Source: Myxococcota bacterium (lineage in GTDB: Bacteria; Myxococcota_A; Bradymonadia; UBA7976; UBA1532). Taken from it: a DNA stretch of 64,000 bases. Within the stretch, counting starts at the first letter, position 1; the number at the start of each line of letters is the position of its first letter. Shown one piece after another: positions 45,485 to 53,910 of the stretch. Location of the stretch: assembly GCA_963169045.1 (NCBI GenBank), contig CAUJDF010000069.1, positions 141,846-205,845 on the forward strand, read 5' to 3'. The notes beneath the pieces are model-generated. The model saw nothing but the letters and a program-made list of their open reading frames with translations, was not told the DNA's origin and did no database searches. The translations under genes and the position numbers were made by a program.

Positions 45485-46981
45485 ATGAAGATGCGGGAGA
45501 GCGGACCGACACGGCGGCAGGTGCTGCGCGGTCTGGCCGGCGCGCTCGGCGCGACGGCGGTGGCGTGCGGCGCGGGCGGATCGGATGAGGGCGCGCCGGA
45601 CGGCGGGTCCGACGGCGGCGGCGGGCCCGACGGCGGCGCGAGGGTGGACGGCGGCGCGGACGCGGGCGCGCCCGCCCGGCCGCGCGTCGGCATCATCGGC
45701 GGCGGCGCCGCCGGCGTCTTCACGGCGTGGCTGCTCGACGGCGCGTACGACGTCGTCCTCTTCGAGTCGCGCGACGCGATCGGCGGCAACGTGCGGACGA
45801 TCGAGCTCGACGTCCGCGGCCAGGCGGTGCCCGTCGACGTCGGCGCGCAGTACTTCGGCCCCGGACCCTATCCGACCTACGTCGCGCTCCTCGAGCTGCT
45901 CGGGCTGTCCGGGCCCGGCAGCGTCGCGACGCACGAGGCGCCGGCCACGATCACCATCGGCTGGGACGGGGAGGAGACGCCACGATTCGTCTCGCCGTCC
46001 GTGCCCGGTCGCGAGTGGCCGCTGCGCGAGTCATGGAACGCGGGCGGCGTCGGCACGTTCGCGCAGCTGAGCCTCCACGGGCGGCGCTTCGACGAGGCCG
46101 ACGGCGACTGGCAGATCCCGCTCGAGGAGTGGCTGGCCGGGCTCCCGCTCTCTGTCGACCAGCGCGAGCGCATCGCCCTGCCTTGGTTCGCCGCGGTCTA
46201 CTCCGGCGACATCGAGCAGGCGCGCGGCTACTCGGCGCGGTCGGCGCTGATCTACCTCAGCCGGTCGCTGCAGGGGGGCGCGTTCGACGAGGTCACCTAC
46301 CGGACGCTCGTGCCGGGAATGGGCGAGGTCCTGCGGCGGCTCGTCGAGGCGTCGGCGATGCTCACGGTGCACACCGGCGCCGCCGTCGAGCGGGTCGAGC
46401 GCGAGGGCGAGCGCCTGCGCGTCGTCGCCGGCGGTCGGACGGAGACGGTCGACGCGCTCGTGGTCGCCGCGCCGCCGCGCGAGGCGGCGTCGGTCCTCGC
46501 CGGCGTGCCGGGCGCCGAGGCCGCCATCGCAGCGCTTGACGCGGTCGAGTTCCACGTCGCGGAGCTGACGCTGCACCGCGATCCGATCTACGCGGCCCCC
46601 GATCCGCGGCACTGGTCCTTCTTCAACTCCGCGGCGCGAGGCCAGTACAGCGAGACGTCGATGCAGCTCGGCGTCATGCTCGCGCCCGCGCCGGACGGGC
46701 AGCCGATCGACCTCTGGAAGAGCTGGACGACGCACCGCGACCGCCAGCCCGCCGAGGTGCTGCACGAGGCGCGCTTCCACCACATGCTCCCCACGCCGGC
46801 CTCGCTGCGCGCCCAGGCGCTGTTGCGCGCGCAGCAGGGCGCCGGCCACTTGTGGTTCGCCGGGAGCTACACGCTGCCCTTCGAGGCCCAGGAGACGGCG
46901 TTGCTGTCGGCCATCCACGTGGCCGAAGGGCTGGCGCCGGCGTCGGCGAACCTGGCGGCGCTCAAGGCGCGGCTGGGGTAG
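45485..46981 (+). CDS. Tat-exported flavin amine oxidase-like protein
   Basis: A 498-residue NAD(P)-binding/FAD flavoprotein of the amine oxidase / phytoene-desaturase superfamily. The N-terminus TRRQVLRGLAGALGATAVAC is a twin-arginine signal with a possible lipobox, followed by a Gly/Asp-rich linker (about residues 32-62) and the FAD site VGIIGGGAAGVFTAWLL (about 66-82). The dinucleotide-binding Arg region is GGNVRTIEL, and the C-terminal LWFAGSYTLPFEAQETALLSAIHVAEGL closes the FAD site. Substrate unknown. ATG 45485 or 45491; GTG 45455 would add ten residues without signal character. Confidence 0.8.
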   Translation: MKMRESGPTRRQVLRGLAGALGATAVACGAGGSDEGAPDGGSDGGGGPDGGARVDGGADAGAPARPRVGIIGGGAAGVFTAWLLDGAYDVVLFESRDAIGGNVRTIELDVRGQAVPVDVGAQYFGPGPYPTYVALLELLGLSGPGSVATHEAPATITIGWDGEETPRFVSPSVPGREWPLRESWNAGGVGTFAQLSLHGRRFDEADGDWQIPLEEWLAGLPLSVDQRERIALPWFAAVYSGDIEQARGYSARSALIYLSRSLQGGAFDEVTYRTLVPGMGEVLRRLVEASAMLTVHTGAAVERVEREGERLRVVAGGRTETVDALVVAAPPREAASVLAGVPGAEAAIAALDAVEFHVAELTLHRDPIYAAPDPRHWSFFNSAARGQYSETSMQLGVMLAPAPDGQPIDLWKSWTTHRDRQPAEVLHEARFHHMLPTPASLRAQALLRAQQGAGHLWFAGSYTLPFEAQETALLSAIHVAEGLAPASANLAALKARLG

Positions 46982-47029
46982 GGCGCGGTCGCTGCGAGAG
47001 GCCCATCGGGAAGCGGGGCGCGCCGGCGA

Positions 47030-48964
47030 TCAGAGGTGGTGCCGGTAGTGCACCAGGCGGTAGTAGGTGCGCGGCCCCGGCAGGTGGGTGAGCGCGGTGC
47101 CGATGCCGAAGCCCATCGCCGCCCAGAACATGAGCATGAGCGGGAAGCGATAGAGCGCGTCGCTGAACAGCATCAGGAACGCGAAGGCGGTGAGGCCGGC
47201 CGCCGTGGCGAGCACGTCGTCCGTGGCCGCGGGGTCGGCGATGCGCCGCACCGCGCGATACATGAACCCGAGGCCGCCGAACAAGAACGCCAGGAAGAAC
47301 ATCAGGCCGGCGACGCCGTGGTCGGCGAGGACGGTCAGGTAGGTGTTCTCGAGCGTGCGCGGGCCGCGCTCGTCTTCGGGGACGCCGGCACGGGCATCGG
47401 TGGCGCCGACGTGGGCGGGCAGGGTGCGCGCGCCGGTGCCGACGAGCAGCCGCGTGGGCGTCAGGTGCTCGAGCACCCCCAGCTGCACTTCGACGCGGCG
47501 TTGTAGATCGGCGATCGCCTGCCGCGGGTGCAGTCGCGTGTCGCCGGCGAAGCTCATGGCGATCGTGAACGCGAGCCAGGCGCCGCCGATGCCGAGCACC
47601 CAGCGACGCTTGTGGCGAGCGACGTAGATGCCGAGGCCGATGACGAGCGCGAGGATGCCGGAGCGGCTGAACGTCAGCACGCCCGTGGTCAGCAACAGCG
47701 CGAGCAGGCCGAAGAACATCGCGCGGCGCCGCGGCGTCTGCGCCCGGCGCAGGCGCGCCACCGCGAGCGGCGCCACGATCACCACCAGTCCGGCCAGCAG
47801 CAGGGGGTTGCCGATCGTGCCCACGAGGCGCACGAGCTCGCCCGTGGAGTGCGCCGTGTGCACCATCTGGCCGATCGCGATCGCCCCCACCATCGCCGTG
47901 GCGCCCACCAGCGTGTTCACGAGCACGTCGCGCCGATCGCGCGCCAGCGACGAGTTGAGCACGAGGTAGAAGACCACGATGCCGTTGCACAGGTACCAGA
48001 CGAGGCCGCGCAGCGAGACCCACGGGAATCGGCTGAACGGGATCAGCATCGCCGTGACCAGAACGAAGCCGAGCAGCGGCAGGTCCACTGGCGTCTTGAA
48101 CGCATACAACCGGCCGTCGGTCACCTCGCGCCGCACGACGTGCCACACGGCGATGAGGCTGGGCACGAAGTACAGGACGTTCAGCTCGACATTCGCCACG
48201 CGCAGGATGAACTGCTGCTGCACCTCCTGCGGCAGGACCAGCGCCATCAGCACCAGCCAAGCGAGCAGGAAGCCGGTGGTGAAGATGCGGGTCATCACCC
48301 GCAGGAACGTCAGCACGACGAGCTGCACGTCCATCCACACGGAGCGGTTGGCGATGTACAGCACGTCGTAGAAGAGCTTGTGGCGTGGGTGCGTGTAGTA
48401 GCCGCCGCGCACCTGCGCCAGACCGGTGATGCCCGGTCGTACGGTGAAGCGCTTGGCATACCCCGGCACCGTCTTCTTCAGCTCCTCGAGGAAGATCGGA
48501 CGCATGGGGCGCGGGCCCACCAGGTTCATGTCCCCGCGGAGCACGTTGAAGAGCTGCGCGAGCTCGTCCAGCCGGTACTTGCGCAGGAAACGGCCGATCG
48601 GGGTGTAGTGGTCCTCGTCGGCGCGCACGAGGCGCTTGCCGATGCGCTGCTCCGCGCCGACCTGCATCGTGCGAAACTTGAAGATGTGAAAGACGCGCTC
48701 GTCCTTGCCCACCCGCGCGCCGCGGTAGAGCGCCGGCCCCGGCGAGGTCAGCTTCACCGCGACGGCGATCGCCAGCAGCAGCGGCGACAGCAGCAGGACG
48801 CCGCACAGCGCCGCGAGGAAGTTGTACGCGCGGGTGACCGCCTCGTAGACGGCCTTCGGCGGCAGGTGGATGCCGCTGGGGAAGCGATCGGTGGGGGACT
48901 GCACCCGCTCATGATGCACCCCGAGCCACGCGCGGCAAAGGCGCGACAGGACCTGCAGCGTCAC
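47030..48964 (-). CDS. fusion of WbaP-type initiating sugar transferase and O-antigen polymerase/ligase
   Basis: A 644-residue membrane protein with two functions in one chain. Residues about 30-220 are a polyprenyl-phosphate hexose-1-phosphate transferase core: hydrophobic helix, SPGPALYRGARVGKDERVFHIFKFRTM, YRLDELAQLFNVLRGDMNLVGPRP and RPGITGLAQVRG. From about 235 on there are roughly ten transmembrane helices with O-antigen ligase/Wzy_C features (VLTFSRSGILALVIGL; LENTYLTVLADHGVAGL). These activities normally sit in separate proteins. The chain is continuous with no stop. GTG 48964 overlaps the asnB stop (GTGA); GTG codons nearby are alternatives. Confidence 0.82.
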   Translation of the reverse strand: MTLQVLSRLCRAWLGVHHERVQSPTDRFPSGIHLPPKAVYEAVTRAYNFLAALCGVLLLSPLLLAIAVAVKLTSPGPALYRGARVGKDERVFHIFKFRTMQVGAEQRIGKRLVRADEDHYTPIGRFLRKYRLDELAQLFNVLRGDMNLVGPRPMRPIFLEELKKTVPGYAKRFTVRPGITGLAQVRGGYYTHPRHKLFYDVLYIANRSVWMDVQLVVLTFLRVMTRIFTTGFLLAWLVLMALVLPQEVQQQFILRVANVELNVLYFVPSLIAVWHVVRREVTDGRLYAFKTPVDLPLLGFVLVTAMLIPFSRFPWVSLRGLVWYLCNGIVVFYLVLNSSLARDRRDVLVNTLVGATAMVGAIAIGQMVHTAHSTGELVRLVGTIGNPLLLAGLVVIVAPLAVARLRRAQTPRRRAMFFGLLALLLTTGVLTFSRSGILALVIGLGIYVARHKRRWVLGIGGAWLAFTIAMSFAGDTRLHPRQAIADLQRRVEVQLGVLEHLTPTRLLVGTGARTLPAHVGATDARAGVPEDERGPRTLENTYLTVLADHGVAGLMFFLAFLFGGLGFMYRAVRRIADPAATDDVLATAAGLTAFAFLMLFSDALYRFPLMLMFWAAMGFGIGTALTHLPGPRTYYRLVHYRHHL

Positions 48965-50865
48965 GCCGCCCGACCTCCCCGGTGCCGCTCGTTCCAGAGC
49001 ACGAACATCAGCATCGCCCACAACGTCCGGCTGCGGTCCCGCGTCCGCGTCTCGTGCTCGCGCAGGAGGCGCTGCACCGTATCGGAGTTCCACAGCCCCA
49101 GTCGTCGGACCCCCCCTGACGAGAGCTTGTCCCACAGCAGCCCGCGCAGCGGCCCGAGCAGCCACTGCGCCATCGGCACGTTGAAGCCGGCCTTGCCGCG
49201 CTCGAGGATGCGCAGCGGCGCGCGGCCCCACAGCGCCAGCTTCAGCACGTTCTTCGTCCGCGTGCCGGCGAGCTTGTACGACGACGGCAGCGACGCGGCG
49301 AGCTCGACCAACTCGTGGTCGAGGAACGGCGCGCGCGCCTCGAGGCCGTGGATCATGCTCATCCGGTCGGCCTTCACGAGGATGTCGTCGGGCAGGTAGA
49401 TCTGGAAGTCGCTGTAGAGCACGCCGTCGAGCCCGTCGCCGAACGCGTGCGCGGCGAACGCCTGCCGGAACAGGCGCACGGTGGGCTCCGGGTCGAAGGG
49501 CGCCGCCAGCAGCTCGCGCCGCGCGGCGTCGCTGAGGAACTCCTTGAAGCCGAAGTGGGCGTCGGCCGGCGGCAGCGCCGCGGCGGCTACGAACTGCCGC
49601 GCCTTCAGGTCGAAGCTCACCTTGCGGTGGCTGACGGGGAGGCGAGCGACGAGCGCGGGGACGAGGCCGTCGCGCACCTTCGGGGGCAGGCGCCGGTACG
49701 CGTTGGCGAGCCGGTACGCGACGTGGGTGCGATAGCCGGCGAAGACCTCGTCGCCGCCGTCGCCGCCGAGCGCCACCGTCACGTGCCGCCGCGCCAGCCG
49801 GCACAGGTACCACATCGGGACCGCGCTGCTGTCGGCGTACGGCTCGTCGAACGCCTCGACGAGCGGCTCGAGGAACGTGCCCGCGTCGGGGCGGACGACC
49901 TCCTCGTGGTGCTCGGCGCCGTACGTCCGCGCCGCGAGCCGCGCGTACGACGACTCGTCGTAGCTGGCCTCGTCGAAGCGGATCGTGAACGCCTTCACGG
50001 GGTTGGCGCCGAGCCGCGTCATCGAGCCCAGGACCGCCGTCGAGTCGATGCCGCCGCTCAGGAACATGCCCAGCGGCACGTCGGCGACGAGGCGGCGCCG
50101 CACCGCGGTGTCGAGGGCCTCGCGCACCCGGCGGGCCGCCGCGGCGATGCCGGGGGCCTTGCGCGGGCCCTCGCTGTGGAACGTCTGGTCCCAGTAGCGG
50201 AAGGTGCGCGTCCGGCCGGCCTCCCAGACGAGCGCGTGGGCCGCCGGCAGCTTCGTCACGCCGGCGAACATCGTGCGCGGCCCCGGCACGTAGTTCAGCG
50301 CGAGGTAGTCGTGGTGGGCCTGCAGGTCGACGCGGTCGTCGACGAGGCCCGAGGCCAGCAACCCCTTGATCTCGCTCGCGAAGAGGAGCGTGCCGTCGCC
50401 GGGCTCCGCGACGTACAGCGGCTTCTTACCGACGCGGTCGCGCGCGACCAGCAGCGAGCGCTTCTCCGCGTCCCAGATCGCGAACGCGAACATGCCGCAG
50501 AGCTCGTCGAGCATGGCCTCGCCGCGCTCGCGGTACAGGTACAGCAGCACCTCGGTGTCGGTGCGCGTGGCGAACGCGTGGCCGTGGGCGACGAGGCGCT
50601 CGCGGATCGACGCGTAGTTGTAGATCTCGCCGTTGAAGACGATGTGGAGCTTGCCGTCGGCGGTGGCCATCGGCTGGCGGCCGACGACGCGCGTGTCGAT
50701 GATCGACAGGCGGCGGTGGCCGAAGCCGACGGCGGCGCCCTCGTCGGCGTGGTGCCAGAGGCCGGCGTCGTCGGGTCCGCGGTGGGCGAGGCGGTCGCGC
50801 ATGCGCGCGAGGCGCTCCGGGTCCACCGGGGGGCGCAGGCCCGCGTAGCCGACGATGCCGCACAT
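48961..50865 (-). CDS. asnB: AsnB-type glutamine-dependent amidotransferase of polysaccharide clusters
   Basis: A 634-residue class II amidotransferase with an Ntn glutaminase domain (MCGIVGYAGL, Cys2 nucleophile; RLSIIDT; FNGEIYNY) and an ATP-pyrophosphatase synthetase domain (MFLSGGIDSTAVLG PP-loop). It is annotated as asparagine synthetase by homology, but homologues in polysaccharide clusters amidate uronic acids (as in the WbpS family), and the neighbouring dehydrogenase would provide such a sugar. The gene is preceded after 3 bases by a glycosyltransferase gene and followed by the fusion polymerase with a GTGA overlap. Confidence 0.88.
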   Translation of the reverse strand: MCGIVGYAGLRPPVDPERLARMRDRLAHRGPDDAGLWHHADEGAAVGFGHRRLSIIDTRVVGRQPMATADGKLHIVFNGEIYNYASIRERLVAHGHAFATRTDTEVLLYLYRERGEAMLDELCGMFAFAIWDAEKRSLLVARDRVGKKPLYVAEPGDGTLLFASEIKGLLASGLVDDRVDLQAHHDYLALNYVPGPRTMFAGVTKLPAAHALVWEAGRTRTFRYWDQTFHSEGPRKAPGIAAAARRVREALDTAVRRRLVADVPLGMFLSGGIDSTAVLGSMTRLGANPVKAFTIRFDEASYDESSYARLAARTYGAEHHEEVVRPDAGTFLEPLVEAFDEPYADSSAVPMWYLCRLARRHVTVALGGDGGDEVFAGYRTHVAYRLANAYRRLPPKVRDGLVPALVARLPVSHRKVSFDLKARQFVAAAALPPADAHFGFKEFLSDAARRELLAAPFDPEPTVRLFRQAFAAHAFGDGLDGVLYSDFQIYLPDDILVKADRMSMIHGLEARAPFLDHELVELAASLPSSYKLAGTRTKNVLKLALWGRAPLRILERGKAGFNVPMAQWLLGPLRGLLWDKLSSGGVRRLGLWNSDTVQRLLREHETRTRDRSRTLWAMLMFVLWNERHRGGRAA

Positions 50866-50868
50866 GTC

Positions 50869-52089
50869 TCAGCGGCCCCGGGCGATCACGTCTCGCAGCA
50901 GCGCCTCGTACCGCTCGACGGTGACCTGCTGGCTGTGGTGGCGTTCGACGTACGACCGGGCGTTCTCGCCCATCTGGCGGGCGCGGGCGCGGTCGGCGTG
51001 CAGCGTGCGGATCGCCTGCGCGAGCGCGGCGGCGTCCTCGGGCGGCGTGACGACGCCACAGTCGGCCGCGCCGATCATCTCGTCGGTGTCGCTGCCGCTG
51101 TCGACCCCGGTCACGACGGGACGGCCCGAGGCCATGATGCCGAAGATCTTGCTCGGCACGCTGGTGCCCGCCATGCCCTTCTTCAGGGGCGCGAGGCCGA
51201 CGTCGGCGGCGGCGAGCAGGTCGGGCAGGCGCTCGCGGGGCTGGGTGGGCAGCAGCGTCACGTTGCGGAAGGGCGCGAGGCCGCGCTCGAGCGCCTGCTT
51301 CGCCTGGCCGTCGCCCACCATCATCAGGTGCAGATCGGGCAGGTCCTGCAGCAGCTTCCAGGCGTCGACCACGGTCTCGAGGCCCTGGCTGTAGCCCATC
51401 CGGCCGCTGAACTGGACGACGAAGCGGTCGTCCAGGTGCAACTCGCGGCGCAATGCGCTCTCCGCCTGGGGCCGGATGAAGTCCGTGTCGGTGTAGTTGG
51501 GGATGACCGCGATCTTCTCGTCGGGCACGCCCTTCTTCAGCAGGTACTTACGGAAGCCTTCGCTGATCACCGCGAGCCGATTGGCGCTCCGGTAGACGAA
51601 GTGCTCGAGGCGCTCGAACCCGCGGATCATCCAGGGGTTCGTGAGCACGCCGAGCCGCACCGCGGCCTCGGGGAAGAGGTCCTGCAGGTTGTAGACGAAC
51701 GGGACGCGGCGCGTGGTGGCCAGCGTGTGGTCGACGAGGCCCAGCGTCAGGGGCGGCGACGGCGTGAAGATCACGTCGACGTCGCGCACGGTCGACGCCG
51801 CGGCGAGCGCGGCGGCCGTGAACGACGCGTAGTTGGCCATCTTCGCGACGGCGCCGCCCTCGGGGGCGTAGATGTAGGTGCGCAGGATGTCGACGCCGTT
51901 GTGGTGGTCGCGCTGGAAGAGCTTGCCGCGGTACGGCGGCTCGATCTGGCCCGTCTCGTGGTGCGGGAAGGCGCAGACCACCGTCACGCGGTGCCCGCGC
52001 CGCACCAGGCCCTCGCAGATGCCCACCATGAGGGGGGCGTTGCCGAGCTTGTCCGGGTGGTAGTTCAGCCCGAGGAGCAGGACGTGCAT
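50869..52089 (-). CDS. GT4 glycosyltransferase, WbuB/WcaI-like
   Basis: A 406-residue GT-B-fold glycosyltransferase. N-terminal LLLGLNYHPDKLGNAPLMVGICEGLVRRGHRVTVV and FPHHETGQIEP are typical of the WbuB (N-acetyl-L-fucosamine transferase) / WcaI subgroup. The C-terminal nucleotide-sugar site has VVQFSGRMGYSQGLE and the EX7E-like region GTSVPSKIFGIMASGRPVV. It likely adds a HexNAc-type sugar to the lipid-linked repeat unit in the cytoplasm. ATG 52089 shares one base with the stop of the carbamoyltransferase gene. Confidence 0.87.
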   Translation of the reverse strand: MHVLLLGLNYHPDKLGNAPLMVGICEGLVRRGHRVTVVCAFPHHETGQIEPPYRGKLFQRDHHNGVDILRTYIYAPEGGAVAKMANYASFTAAALAAASTVRDVDVIFTPSPPLTLGLVDHTLATTRRVPFVYNLQDLFPEAAVRLGVLTNPWMIRGFERLEHFVYRSANRLAVISEGFRKYLLKKGVPDEKIAVIPNYTDTDFIRPQAESALRRELHLDDRFVVQFSGRMGYSQGLETVVDAWKLLQDLPDLHLMMVGDGQAKQALERGLAPFRNVTLLPTQPRERLPDLLAAADVGLAPLKKGMAGTSVPSKIFGIMASGRPVVTGVDSGSDTDEMIGAADCGVVTPPEDAAALAQAIRTLHADRARARQMGENARSYVERHHSQQVTVERYEALLRDVIARGR

Positions 52090-53858
52090 CAGGCTTCCGG
52101 ATCGCGACGGATCAGCAGGTCGCCGAGCACCAGCACGTCCATCTTCGTGCGGGCGAAGCAGGCGACGGCGTGCTCGGGCGTGCAGACGACCGGCTCGTTC
52201 TCGTTGAAGCTCGTGTTGAGCACCATCGGCACGCCGGTCTGCTGGCGGAACGCGTCGATCAGCTTCCAGTAGCGCGGGTGCGTCTGCTTGCTGACCGTCT
52301 GCAGGCGTCCCGAGCCGTCGACGTGGGTGATCGCGGGCACCTGCCGACGCTTCTCGGGCCGCACCGGGTACACCATCAGCATGCACGGGGAGGGGTGCGT
52401 CTCGGTGAACCACTCGCCGGTGTGCTCCTCGAGCACGGACGGCGCGAACGGGCGGAACGCCTCGCGGTGCTTGATGCGGGCGTTGAGCACGTCCTTCATC
52501 TCGGCGCGGCGCGGATCGGCGACGATGCTGCGGGCGCCGAGCGCGCGCGGTCCGAACTCCATGCGGCCCTGGAACCAGCCGACGACCAGGCCCAAGGCGA
52601 CGAGCGACGCGGTCGTGGCGCAGAGCGCGTCCTCGTCGTCGAACACCTCGTAGGTCAGGCCGGCGGCGTCGGCGGCGGCCCGGCACGCCTCGCGGTCGAA
52701 CTTCGGACCCGTGTACGCGTGGTCCATCACCCAGCCGCGCGGCTGCCCGAGCTTCTGGTGCCACACGTGGAGCGCCGCGCCGAGCGACGTGCCGTTGTCG
52801 CCGGCCGCGGGCTGCACGAACACGTTCTTGAACTTCGTCCGGCGCAGGATCTTGCCGTTGGCCACCGAGTTCAGCGCCACGCCGCCCGCCAGCGCCACGT
52901 TGTCGAGGCCGGTCTTCTTCTGCAGGCCGTCGAGCAGGTGCCAGAAGCCCTCTTCGAGCGCCGCCTGCAGGCTGGCCGCCACGTCCTCGTAGAACTTCGT
53001 CATCGGCGTGCCGGGCTCGCGCGGCGGCGCCTCGAACAGCGCCGAGAACCGGTCGCTGAACACGCGGCTCAGCGTGGGGCTGCCCTCGTCCCACGTCATC
53101 GACACGCCGCCCGTGTGGTGCTGGAAGTAGTCGAGGTCGAGCTCGAACAGGCCGTCGTCCCGCAGGTTCAGGATCTGCAGGAAGCGGTCGAGGTACACCG
53201 GCCGCCCATACGGCGCGAGGCCCATGACCTTGCCTTCGTCGCCGTACTTCGGGAAGCCGAGCCACTGCGTCGTGGCCGTGTACAGGATGCCCAGGGAGTG
53301 CGGGAACTCGACCTGGTCGTAGACCTCGAACCTCGTGCCGTGGCCGACGCCGCGCATGGTGCTCACGAAGTCGCCGAAGCCGTCGAGGGTCAGCAGGGCG
53401 GCGTCCTCGAAGCCGCTCGCGAAGAACGTGCTCGCCAGGTGCGCGCGGTGGTGCTCGACGTTGTGCAGCTGGGCGCGGACGGCATCGCGCGGAACGCCGA
53501 GCGCCGCCGCCACGTCGCCGAGCACGTCGCGCACGCGGCCGGCGTTCTTCAGGCGGTCCTTCACGACGTCGCTGATGTCGTGGCGGCGCGCCAGCGTGAA
53601 CAGCACCTTGCGCATGAGGTTCGCGCTCGGATCGCGGCCGATGGCCACGTGGTCGAGCTGCTCGGCGCCGATGCCGGCCTCGTCGAGGCACGCCTTCACC
53701 GCGAGGCTCGGGAAGCCCGCGCAGTGCTTCACCCGGTTGAGGCGCTCCTCCTCGATGGCGCAGACGAGCTGCCCGTCCTTCAGGAGGGCGGCCGCCGCGT
53801 CGCCGTGGAATGCGTTGATGCCGAGGATGTACACGCTGGCGCCTCCCTGGCCGGTCAT
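52089..53858 (-). CDS. NodU/CmcH-family O-carbamoyltransferase
   Basis: A 589-residue carbamoyltransferase that transfers carbamoyl from carbamoyl phosphate via carbamoyladenylate to a hydroxyl group. The N-terminal Kae1-like domain shows GINAFHGDAAAALLKDG, EERLNRVKH, HHRAHLASTFFASGF and GDEGKVMGLAPYG; the C-terminal YrdC-like domain shows ARSIVADPRR, NTSFNENEPVVCTPEHAV. In this cluster the acceptor is probably a sugar of the repeat unit. ATG 53858 is preferred. It is first of a four-gene leftward unit with the glycosyltransferase, asnB and fusion polymerase. Confidence 0.9.
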   Translation of the reverse strand: MTGQGGASVYILGINAFHGDAAAALLKDGQLVCAIEEERLNRVKHCAGFPSLAVKACLDEAGIGAEQLDHVAIGRDPSANLMRKVLFTLARRHDISDVVKDRLKNAGRVRDVLGDVAAALGVPRDAVRAQLHNVEHHRAHLASTFFASGFEDAALLTLDGFGDFVSTMRGVGHGTRFEVYDQVEFPHSLGILYTATTQWLGFPKYGDEGKVMGLAPYGRPVYLDRFLQILNLRDDGLFELDLDYFQHHTGGVSMTWDEGSPTLSRVFSDRFSALFEAPPREPGTPMTKFYEDVAASLQAALEEGFWHLLDGLQKKTGLDNVALAGGVALNSVANGKILRRTKFKNVFVQPAAGDNGTSLGAALHVWHQKLGQPRGWVMDHAYTGPKFDREACRAAADAAGLTYEVFDDEDALCATTASLVALGLVVGWFQGRMEFGPRALGARSIVADPRRAEMKDVLNARIKHREAFRPFAPSVLEEHTGEWFTETHPSPCMLMVYPVRPEKRRQVPAITHVDGSGRLQTVSKQTHPRYWKLIDAFRQQTGVPMVLNTSFNENEPVVCTPEHAVACFARTKMDVLVLGDLLIRRDPEA

Positions 53859-53910
53859 GGCCGGCGCAGTCTACGAATCGAGTCAAATCGGGGGCAACCC
53901 CGACCCCGGC

